From Glaciecola sp. UBA983 (lineage in GTDB: Bacteria; Pseudomonadota; Gammaproteobacteria; Enterobacterales; Alteromonadaceae), in assembly GCA_002292215.1 (NCBI GenBank), contig DBBN01000016.1:1-8333 (forward strand): a DNA stretch of 8,333 nucleotides, written 5' to 3'. This document shows positions 1 through 4,691 of this stretch, piece after piece (the first letter of the stretch is position 1; each line of letters starts with the position of its first letter). Under the pieces are notes generated by a model. The model worked only from the letters and a program-made list of their open reading frames with translations, did not search any database and had not been told where the DNA came from. Made by a program: the position numbers and the translations under genes.

Positions 1-498
1 ATTTACGGCATGTCAGCATTTGGCTTGGCCAAACAACTGAATATTCCTCGCAATGAAGCGCAAACTTACATGAATACCTATTTTGAACGCTATCCGGGCG
101 TGTTGCATTATATGGAAGCGACGCGAGAAGAAGCTAAAGCACTAGGCTATGTTAAAACCGTGTTTGGTCGTCGTTTATATTTACCTGAAATCAAATCAAG
201 CAATGGCGCACGTCGTGCTGGTGCTGAACGAGCTGCTATAAACGCTCCGATGCAAGGGACGGCTGCTGATATTATAAAGTTATCGATGTTAGCTGTGGAC
301 ACATGGTTACAAGCACAAGATCCCAGTGATATTTGCATGATAATGCAAGTGCATGATGAATTGGTTTTTGAAATAAAAGAACAGAAAGTCGAAGAGTTTT
401 CACGCAAAATTGTTAATCTAATGGAAACAGCAGTATCACTGTCGGTACCATTGATTGTTGAATCTGACGCCGGAGATAACTGGGAACAGGCCCATTAA
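1..498 (+). CDS. polA: DNA polymerase I, C-terminal part (5' end outside window)
   Basis: This is the last 165 residues of DNA polymerase I, which fills gaps and removes RNA primers during replication and repair. The reading frame is open from base 1, where Ile-Tyr-Gly corresponds to the end of the O helix region of the E. coli enzyme (its Tyr766). The fragment covers the distal fingers and the palm. Polymerase motif [10 protein letters not shown], is at about 340-366, with the catalytic Asp codon at 355-357. The sequence [13 protein letters not shown] just before it is also typical of bacterial family A polymerases. The C-terminus (NWEQAH) nearly matches E. coli (NWDQAH), so the 3' end is intact. 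No U-rich terminator follows directly. As in E. coli, the next gene on this strand is the Spot 42 RNA. Identity is near certain. Confidence 0.97.
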   Translation: MYGMSAFGLAKQLNIPRNEAQTYMNTYFERYPGVLHYMEATREEAKALGYVKTVFGRRLYLPEIKSSNGARRAGAERAAINAPMQGTAADIIKLSMLAVDTWLQAQDPSDICMIMQVHDELVFEIKEQKVEEFSRKIVNLMETAVSLSVPLIVESDAGDNWEQAH

Positions 499-534
499 TA
501 AAGGCTCGAAAAGGGTTTCACACATTCACGTTGA

Positions 535-550
535 GGTGAAAGCGTCCACA
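535..550 (+). promoter_or_regulatory. Candidate CRP (cAMP receptor protein) site upstream of spf
   Basis: GGTGA-N6-CCACA matches 8 of the 10 core positions of the CRP consensus TGTGA-N6-TCACA and is followed by TT as in the extended consensus. Its centre is about 90 bp upstream of the predicted Spot 42 start. In E. coli, CRP-cAMP represses spf, which gives this weak match some prior support. The distance from the promoter is large for direct repression. Confidence 0.4.
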
Positions 551-576
551 TTAACAAAATAAATGTAGAATATTCT

Positions 577-591
577 TGTAATTTTATTACA
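577..591. promoter_or_regulatory. Candidate HexR operator upstream of spf
   Basis: TGTAATTTTATTACA is a perfect inverted repeat (TGTAAT, 3-bp spacer, ATTACA). It matches every position of the HexR consensus TGTAATwwwATTACA described for Shewanella and other gammaproteobacteria. HexR is an RpiR-family regulator of central carbon metabolism that responds to the Entner-Doudoroff intermediate KDPG. The site ends 6 bp before the -35 element of the spf promoter and is centred near -49, so bound protein would contact or adjoin RNA polymerase. Whether it would activate or repress cannot be read from the sequence. Confidence 0.5.
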
Positions 592-597
592 TTTATC

Positions 598-625
598 TTG
601 ATAATTTTCTATCTGTGCCTACAAT
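598..625 (+). promoter_or_regulatory. Sigma-70 type promoter of spf (Spot 42)
   Basis: TTGATA (598-603) and TACAAT (620-625) are separated by 16 bp. The -10 box lies 7 bp before the conserved first base of Spot 42 (633). The position relative to the known RNA 5' end makes this the most convincing promoter in the window. Confidence 0.8.
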
Positions 626-632
626 AGTCTTT

Positions 633-699
633 GTAGGGTACAGAGGTTTATATTAAAACCTTTGTTTCGGCTCCAGCATTCTTTGTTGGAGCTTTTTTT
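633..699 (+). ncRNA. spf: Spot 42 small RNA (compact form)
   Basis: The first 15 bases, GTAGGGTACAGAGGT, are identical to the 5' end of E. coli Spot 42, and the location between polA and engB is the same. Spot 42 is an Hfq-dependent base-pairing RNA that dampens translation of sugar-use and central-metabolism genes. Two helices are visible. The first is a 9-bp stem, 641-649 with 656-664, that includes one G-U pair and has a 6-base loop. The second is the terminator stem, 670-678 with 684-692, followed by seven T. The RNA would be about 67 nt, against 109 nt in E. coli. The long single-stranded middle of the E. coli RNA is reduced here to about five bases (665-669). The conserved 5' GUAGGGUA region remains unpaired and available for targets. 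If the first terminator leaks, a longer form ending near 811 is possible. Confidence 0.85.
670..699 (+). terminator. Intrinsic terminator of Spot 42
   Basis: The stem is GCTCCAGCA (670-678) with TGTTGGAGC (684-692), with one G-U pair and loop TTCTT. It is followed by seven T (693-699). In an Hfq-dependent RNA such a 3' U tract is also the usual Hfq contact. Confidence 0.85.
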
Positions 700-783
700 A
701 TGCTTTTTGAAAAATAATTTGAACTAATCTAATAAAGCACTCTCTATAATACTGTTAATGTGTGTTTTTCCCTTGTTTAAAAT

Positions 784-811
784 GCCCCAGCGTGTTCTGG
801 GGCTTTTTTTT
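784..811 (+). terminator. Second intrinsic terminator downstream of spf
   Basis: A perfect 7-bp stem, GCCCCAG (784-790) with CTGGGGC (797-803), has a 6-base loop and is followed by eight T (804-811). It is oriented for plus-strand transcripts. In the other direction the stem is followed only by ATTTTAAA, so it would be weak for engB. The stem resembles the terminator of E. coli Spot 42 (GCCCCAGTC with GACTGGGGC). It could be a back-up for spf, the end of a longer Spot 42, or the end of a separate short RNA: a perfect TATAAT lies at 745-750, but no good -35 box was found. Confidence 0.8.
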
Positions 812-856
812 GCCTACTATTTATTTACAGGTTTCAAGCCGGTTCAACAAAGATTG

Positions 857-1510
857 TTATTCGTTCGGCGCTTGGTTTATCGTATCTAGGTCTATCGTTT
901 CTTTACTTTCTGGCGCTTTAAGTTGTAGCCACTCATCAAGCTTATGTTCTAACTCATTTAAACCTATACGGGTTAATGATGAAAAAGCATGAATCGTTAC
1001 GTCACCACAAAATGCCATCGCCGCTTCTCGAGCCATCAAAACTTGCGCTTTACGCTTGCCTGATTTGAGTTTATCCGCTTTGGTCAGTAAAGCTAATACC
1101 GGAATATCCGCATTCACCGCCCATTGAATGAGCTCTTGATCAAGATCTTTAAATGGATGACGTATATCCATCAACACGACCAGCCCAGCAATACATTTGC
1201 GCTTTTGCAAATATTCACCGAGGGCTTTTTGCCATTTTAACTTCATCGCTAAAGGTACTTTGGCATAACCATATCCCGGCAAATCCACTAATCGGCGCTT
1301 TTCATCTAATTCAAAGACATTGATTAACTGAGTACGACCAGGCGTTTTACTCGTTCGCGCTAAACCTTTTTGGCGTGTCAATGTATTCAATGCGCTGGAC
1401 TTTCCGGCATTGGAGCGACCCGCAAATGCGACTTCGACGCCACTACTTTGGTCTAAATGCTGAATATCAGGTGCACTAGTGAGGAATTTTGCTTTAGTAT
1501 AATAGGTCAT
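857..1510 (-). CDS. engB: Ribosome biogenesis GTP-binding protein EngB (YihA/YsxC)
   Basis: A 217-residue cytoplasmic GTPase of the TrmE-Era-EngA-EngB family, needed for large ribosomal subunit assembly. All GTPase motifs are present: G1 GRSNAGKS (31-38), G2 threonine in TPGRT (56-60), G3 DLPG (76-79), G4 TKAD (143-146) and G5 SSL (177-179). The length fits the family (E. coli 210), and the extra residues are in the poorly conserved acidic C-terminal tail. The ATG at 1510-1508 is chosen because the protein then begins, like E. coli YihA, about 12 residues before the conserved SAPDI sequence. Its ribosome binding site is weak (AAGAA, some distance upstream). The gene converges on spf and diverges from the cytochrome c4 gene, an arrangement common in Vibrio, Shewanella and Pseudomonas relatives. 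Confidence 0.97.
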   Translation of the reverse strand: MTYYTKAKFLTSAPDIQHLDQSSGVEVAFAGRSNAGKSSALNTLTRQKGLARTSKTPGRTQLINVFELDEKRRLVDLPGYGYAKVPLAMKLKWQKALGEYLQKRKCIAGLVVLMDIRHPFKDLDQELIQWAVNADIPVLALLTKADKLKSGKRKAQVLMAREAAMAFCGDVTIHAFSSLTRIGLNELEHKLDEWLQLKAPESKETIDLDTINQAPNE

Positions 1511-1687
1511 TGAAGTGTATTTCTTATTAAGTAATCTAGGATATGTTTCGATATAGAATTGTATATTTTACATGTTTTTTTCAATACATTTGCAGCGAAT
1601 GGTTTTTAATCTGTCTGTAAATGTGTAATATACGCATCATAGCACATATGTGCATAAAGATTATTAACGTTTTTTAAGAGTACTCGT
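1511..1687. promoter_or_regulatory. Divergent promoter region between engB and the cytochrome c4 gene
   Basis: This 177-bp AT-rich gap must carry promoters for both genes. For engB a weak minus-strand candidate is TTGAAA (1584-1579) with TACAAT (1563-1558), but the 15-bp spacing is short. For the cytochrome no convincing -35/-10 pair was found; TAATAT at 1626-1631 is a possible -10. A perfect 12-bp palindrome, GCACATATGTGC, lies at 1642-1653, between that box and the start codon, and could be an operator or a leader hairpin. The sequence AAGAG at 1676-1680 is the cytochrome ribosome binding site, 7 bases from the ATG. Confidence 0.5.
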
Positions 1688-2311
1688 ATGAAAAAACTAA
1701 GTTTGTTGTTCTGCCTATCATTGACTATTAGCGGTTTTACCATGGCACAGGGTGATGCAGAAGCAGGTAAAGCGAAATCAGCAACATGTGCCGCGTGTCA
1801 CGGTTCAGATGGTAACAGTATGATCCCTATGAATCCAAAGCTTGCTGGTCAGCATCAAAAGTACCTTGTTAAGCAGTTACATGAATTTAAAGCCGCTGCA
1901 ATGAGTAGTGGTAAAGAAGGACGTAACAATGCCGTCATGAACGGTATGGCAGTAGGTCTATCTGATCAAGACATGTTAGATATTTCTGCATACTTTTCAA
2001 GCCAAACCGCCAAGCCAGGTGCTACTCCTGAAGAATACGTAGCGCCAGGTGCTGCATTATATCGTGGTGGCGATGCCGAACGTAAGATCACAGCATGCAT
2101 AGCATGTCACGGTCCTCGTGGTAACGGTATGGGTCAAGCTGGCTTCCCTGATATTTCAGGTCAACATGTAGATTACACGGTAAGTCAGCTTAAAATGTTT
2201 CGTTCTGGCGACCGTCATAATGACTTAAATGGCATGATGCGGGACATCGCAGCGAAGTTAACTGACGAAGATATTACGATTTTAGCGAACTATATTGCTG
2301 GGCTGCACTAA
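1688..2311 (+). CDS. Periplasmic di-haem cytochrome c4
   Basis: A 207-residue exported cytochrome. Residues 1-20 form a signal peptide: two lysines, a hydrophobic core, and probable cleavage after Ala20 in FTMA-QGDA. Two similar domains follow, each with one haem-attachment site: CAACH at 34-38 and CIACH at 137-141. Likely distal methionine ligands are Met85 or Met87 in the first domain and Met173 or Met174 in the second. Each domain keeps the LAGQH or ISGQH sequence and the ILANYI or ISAYFS helix typical of the family. Cytochrome c4 carries electrons in the periplasm, usually to terminal oxidases such as the cbb3 type. Being next to engB is a recurrent arrangement in gammaproteobacteria, though no functional link is known. 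Length and both domains are complete. Confidence 0.93.
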   Translation: MKKLSLLFCLSLTISGFTMAQGDAEAGKAKSATCAACHGSDGNSMIPMNPKLAGQHQKYLVKQLHEFKAAAMSSGKEGRNNAVMNGMAVGLSDQDMLDISAYFSSQTAKPGATPEEYVAPGAALYRGGDAERKITACIACHGPRGNGMGQAGFPDISGQHVDYTVSQLKMFRSGDRHNDLNGMMRDIAAKLTDEDITILANYIAGLH

Positions 2312-2313
2312 AG

Positions 2314-2369
2314 CATTTACAACTAAAGTACTATTTGTTTGTCTTTTTTATGTAAATGAGTTGTAAATG
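2314..2369. repeat. Inverted and direct TGTAAATG repeats downstream of the cytochrome c4 gene
   Basis: CATTTACAACT (2314-2324) is perfectly complementary to AGTTGTAAATG (2359-2369), an 11-bp inverted repeat with a 34-base loop. Its core, TGTAAATG, also occurs directly repeated at 2351-2358 and 2362-2369, an 11-bp period or about one helical turn. As RNA it would form a hairpin after the cytochrome gene, but no T run follows, so it is a poor intrinsic terminator. As DNA the three half-sites could bind a regulator of the RNA gene that begins near 2395. They resemble, but do not equal, the TGTAAG half-sites of UvrY/GacA boxes. Confidence 0.6.
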
Positions 2370-2388
2370 GAAATAATTACTGTATTCT
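2361..2388 (+). promoter_or_regulatory. Probable promoter of the Csr-type RNA
   Basis: TTGTAA (2361-2366) and TATTCT (2383-2388) are 16 bp apart, each matching 4 of 6 consensus positions. Transcription would start near 2395, just before the first GGA motif. The -35 box overlaps the second TGTAAATG repeat. Confidence 0.4.
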
Positions 2389-2394
2389 GTCAGC

Positions 2395-2575
2395 AATTGA
2401 CGGAACGTACAATAAAGAGTCAGGAAGACCTTAAACAATTAATAAACTCTGTCAAAAATAATAATAAGTAGAGTCGTTGGAATACATCCTGCTAAAGCCG
2501 CGTAAGACGGATAAGCAATATGGGAGAAGTGTAAACCAGCCTAATAAGGTGATAATTCCGATTATCACCTTTTTT
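2395..2575 (+). ncRNA. Candidate CsrB/CsrC-type regulatory RNA
   Basis: A non-coding stretch of about 180 nt with a plausible promoter and a very strong terminator, lying between the engB-cytochrome pair and yihI. E. coli csrC lies between yihA(engB) and yihI. Csr RNAs bind many copies of the translational regulator CsrA through GGA motifs, often in hairpin loops, and so release its targets. Five GGA motifs are seen, at 2402, 2423, 2479, 2509 and 2523, in the contexts ACGGA, AGGA, TGGA, ACGGA and GGGA. The best is GTC-AGGAA-GAC at 2419-2429, which places AGGAA in a loop and is also found in E. coli csrC. A second hairpin, 2490-2493 with 2514-2517 and 2498-2500 with 2508-2510, holds another GGA. 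The motif count is low for the family, so another kind of sRNA or a yihI leader remains possible. The 5' end is approximate. Confidence 0.5.
2546..2575 (+). terminator. Intrinsic terminator of the Csr-type RNA
   Basis: A perfect 11-bp stem, AAGGTGATAAT (2546-2556) with ATTATCACCTT (2561-2571), has a 4-base loop TCCG and a run of six T (2570-2575), then C and more T. It has the same layout as the 3' end of E. coli csrC, a long perfect stem then TTTTTTCTTT. It lies 78 bp before the yihI start, so it ends an upstream transcript. Confidence 0.9.
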
Positions 2576-2599
2576 CTTTTCTACCCCTTACTAAATTTC

Positions 2600-2617
2600 T
2601 ATAATCTGTTGTATAAT
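2600..2617 (+). promoter_or_regulatory. Probable yihI promoter with two TATAAT boxes
   Basis: Two perfect -10 boxes, TATAAT at 2600-2605 and 2612-2617, lie within the short gap between the upstream terminator and yihI; the octamer TATAATCT is directly repeated at 12-bp spacing. Neither has a good -35 element; TACTAA at 2589-2594 is 17 bp from the second. Transcription would start near 2624. Confidence 0.5.
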
Positions 2618-2652
2618 CTTTCATTGAATTGCTAAATATTACAGAGTCAATC

Positions 2653-3192
2653 ATGCCACGCGTCAAAAAATCCAGAAAAGCCGGTCCAATAGGCATTGCC
2701 AACAGTTCCGATAAATACGGTAGTCATAAAACAAAATCAAAAACACCTTCTACCGTGAAAAAAGATAACGGGCGACCATCAGGTTCAAGAAACTCAGCCC
2801 CTAATACAGATAAAAAAGTCATTAACGGTCCGAAAAAAGATCCGCGTATTGGCAGTACCAAAAAGATTGAATTGACACAGAGTAAGCAAAAATTAGTTGA
2901 ACCTAAAATTAAACGTTATGCGACACCAGCACAAGAGCTTGCTGCATTAGAAGTCGATGAGCGTTTAACCATGTTAATCGATAAATATGATGACGACCAA
3001 CACTTGAGTAAAGAAGAAAAGCAGTACATGGAAGAAAAAATGGCACGTCACCAAGTGTTATGTGATCTTTTAGGTATTAAAGACGAAGAAGACGAAAGCG
3101 AAGTTGTCGGTCAAACCAAACATAAAGAAATTATCGCTGACGATGATCCACTCAAGACATTTGAGTCTATTAATATTAACGATTTTAAATAA
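2653..3192 (+). CDS. yihI: Der GTPase-activating protein YihI
   Basis: A 179-residue soluble protein. In E. coli YihI stimulates the GTPase Der (EngA) and so restrains late large-subunit ribosome assembly. Residues 1-70 are very basic and low in complexity, rich in Lys, Ser and Gly. The conserved sequence GPKKDPRIGS is at 59-68 and matches the E. coli protein (APKDPRIGSK). A helical part follows (about 90-122, TPAQELAALEVDERL...), then an acidic tail from about 124. The ATG at 2653 is preferred over an in-frame TTG 24 bases upstream. It is preceded by AGAG at a suitable distance and gives the MPRVKKSRKAG start expected of the family. The gene is followed after 20 bases by a DUF2489 gene, probably in one operon. 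Confidence 0.9.
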   Translation: MPRVKKSRKAGPIGIANSSDKYGSHKTKSKTPSTVKKDNGRPSGSRNSAPNTDKKVINGPKKDPRIGSTKKIELTQSKQKLVEPKIKRYATPAQELAALEVDERLTMLIDKYDDDQHLSKEEKQYMEEKMARHQVLCDLLGIKDEEDESEVVGQTKHKEIIADDDPLKTFESININDFK

Positions 3193-3212
3193 TAGAGTGT
3201 GGGTTGAGTAGT

Positions 3213-3680
3213 ATGTTTATTGCTTTGGTAGTGTTAGGTATTGTGATAGTGGCTGGTTTAGCGTTTTATGCCGGAAAATTATTATCACAACTCAATGAGC
3301 AAAAAGTAAAATTTGCCCAAGCCAAAGCGAAACAAGCAGAAGTAAGAGTGCAACGTATCGACAACATCATGATGTCTGTTCATACGATTGCCCTAGCCGT
3401 TGAGCAACAGCAGTGCGATTTATCCGAAGGGGTTATCCGCTTAACGAACTTGTTAAATGCTCTACCAATAAACCCTGCCCCACACTTTTCTGATATTTAC
3501 CCAAACATTTATCAACTGCATGCACAAATTTCAGATTTTGCGACGCATGAAGCTCGTTCTGCGTTAACCAAAAAAGCCCGTCGTGAACAGGATCTTGCTC
3601 GAGAAGCCATCGAGGCTAACTTTGAAAGCTCGATCATTGCTGAAGTTACCCTATTACGTAACTATTACCCTACTATTTAG
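3213..3680 (+). CDS. DUF2489 family membrane-anchored protein of unknown function
   Basis: A 155-residue protein from the ATG at 3213. Residues 2-20 are one hydrophobic segment (FIALVVLGIVIVAGLAFYA). A charged, probably coiled helix follows (about 25-55, rich in Lys, Gln and Ala), then a mostly helical cytoplasmic-looking part containing CDLSEGVIRLTNLL near residue 70. This layout and that motif suit the DUF2489 family, which often follows yihI in Vibrio and its relatives. The function is not known. A TTG at 3204, three codons upstream, has AGAG at a good distance and is a possible alternative start, while the ATG has only weak TGAG close by. No terminator separates it from yihI, so co-transcription is likely. 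No clear terminator follows either. Confidence 0.75.
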   Translation: MFIALVVLGIVIVAGLAFYAGKLLSQLNEQKVKFAQAKAKQAEVRVQRIDNIMMSVHTIALAVEQQQCDLSEGVIRLTNLLNALPINPAPHFSDIYPNIYQLHAQISDFATHEARSALTKKARREQDLAREAIEANFESSIIAEVTLLRNYYPTI

Positions 3681-3712
3681 ACTTTTTTCCTAAGTAAAAT
3701 ATACATTTACAC

Positions 3713-3741
3713 TACATTCGTTGCACAAGTCACGTTATACT
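3713..3741 (+). promoter_or_regulatory. Possible promoter of the glyQS operon
   Basis: TACATT (3713-3718) and TATACT (3736-3741) are 17 bp apart in the 102-bp gap before glyQ, which would put the start near 3748 and give a leader of about 35 nt. That leader is too short for a T-box or glycine riboswitch, and neither is expected for this gene in gammaproteobacteria. A second possible -10, CATAAT, is at 3748-3753. Confidence 0.4.
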
Positions 3742-3782
3742 AGTTGGCATAATTATCCCAAGCACAACGAAGTAAATATAGT

Positions 3783-4691
3783 ATGTTAAATTACGATGTA
3801 AAAACATTTCAAGGAATGATCCAGGCGCTACAAGATTATTGGGCTCGCCAAGGATGTGTCATTATTCAACCATTAGATATGGAAGTCGGTGCTGGTACAT
3901 TTCACCCGATGACATTTTTGCGTTCACTTGGACCGGAGCCTATTTCAAGTGCTTATGTTCAGCCTTGCCGTCGACCGACGGATGGTCGTTACGGTGACAA
4001 CCCTAATCGCTTACAACATTACTATCAATTTCAAGTTATGCTCAAGCCCTCCCCTAAAGATATACAAGACTTGTATCTTGGTTCATTAAAAGAACTCGGG
4101 TTTGACCCGCTTGTACATGATATACGTTTTGTTGAAGATAACTGGGAATCCCCAACTCTAGGCGCTTGGGGCTTAGGATGGGAAGTGTGGTTAAATGGTA
4201 TGGAAGTCACCCAGTTCACCTATTTTCAGCAAGTCGGTGGGATTGAATGCAAACCTGTCACGGGTGAAATCACTTATGGCTTAGAACGCCTAGCAATGTA
4301 CGTACAAGGCGTTGATAGTATTTATGACTTAGTTTGGACGCATGGCCCGCATGGTCCTGTAACATATGGCGATGTATTCCATCAAAACGAAGTTGAGCAA
4401 AGCGCGTATAACTTTGAGCACGCCGATGTCGATGCGTTATTTGCTGCATTTGATCAATCTGAAAAAGATGCGCTTAATCTGATAGAGCATAATCTTCCAT
4501 TACCCGCTTATGAGCAAGTGATGAAAGCATCACATTCATTTAATTTACTTGATGCCCGACATGCTATCAGTGTAACTGAGCGTCAACGTTATATATTACG
4601 TGTTCGAACGTTAGCAAAAGCAGTTGCCGAAAGTTATTTTTCAGCACGTGAAGCGCTCGGCTTTCCGATGTGTAACAAGGAGGCAAAATAA
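3783..4691 (+). CDS. glyQ: Glycine--tRNA ligase alpha subunit
   Basis: A 302-residue class II synthetase subunit (E. coli 303). With GlyS it forms the bacterial alpha2-beta2 glycyl-tRNA synthetase, which charges tRNA-Gly in the cytoplasm; the alpha subunit holds the ATP- and glycine-binding catalytic site. Visible hallmarks are [19 protein letters not shown] near 35-53, [12 protein letters not shown] at 63-74 followed by [11 protein letters not shown] (motif 2 region), and [13 protein letters not shown] at 161-173 with the motif 3 arginine. The start [11 protein letters not shown] lines up with E. coli MQKFDTRTFQG, which settles the ATG at 3783, although no strong ribosome binding site precedes it. 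The stop TAA shares its last A with the ATG of glyS. The C-terminus FPMCNKEAK is as expected. Confidence 0.98.
   Translation: MLNYDVKTFQGMIQALQDYWARQGCVIIQPLDMEVGAGTFHPMTFLRSLGPEPISSAYVQPCRRPTDGRYGDNPNRLQHYYQFQVMLKPSPKDIQDLYLGSLKELGFDPLVHDIRFVEDNWESPTLGAWGLGWEVWLNGMEVTQFTYFQQVGGIECKPVTGEITYGLERLAMYVQGVDSIYDLVWTHGPHGPVTYGDVFHQNEVEQSAYNFEHADVDALFAAFDQSEKDALNLIEHNLPLPAYEQVMKASHSFNLLDARHAISVTERQRYILRVRTLAKAVAESYFSAREALGFPMCNKEAK
4677..4683 (+). promoter_or_regulatory. Ribosome binding site of glyS inside the glyQ end
   Basis: AAGGAGG lies 7 bases before the glyS ATG and is the strongest Shine-Dalgarno sequence in the window. It sits within the last codons of glyQ, so together with the one-base stop/start overlap it points to coupled translation and matched subunit amounts. 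Confidence 0.85.

Noticed and set aside
147..407. Minus-strand open frame of 86 codons opposite polA
   Set aside because: It lies wholly within the conserved polymerase palm coding sequence and its translation has no recognisable feature.
525..540. Hairpin TTCAC-N6-GTGAA after polA
   Set aside because: It is only a 5-bp stem without a T run, so it is not a convincing polA terminator; the orientation of the arms is also opposite to a CRP site.
762..992. Plus-strand open frame of 76 codons from 762
   Set aside because: It begins inside the second spf-side terminator region and runs antisense through the engB 3' end; there is no ribosome binding site and no family resemblance.
2629..2652. Upstream TTG start for yihI
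   Set aside because: It adds eight residues unlike the family and has no ribosome binding site, whereas the ATG at 2653 has one and gives a family-like N-terminus.
3681..3782. T-box or glycine riboswitch before glyQ
   Set aside because: The gap is only 102 bp and shows neither an antiterminator/terminator pair nor the conserved glycine aptamer; T-boxes are not expected in gammaproteobacteria.
4031..4219. Minus-strand open frame opposite glyQ, and similar ones opposite glyS at 4567-4764, 5280-5607 and 6295-6480
   Set aside because: All are antisense to strongly conserved synthetase coding sequence and show no features of their own.
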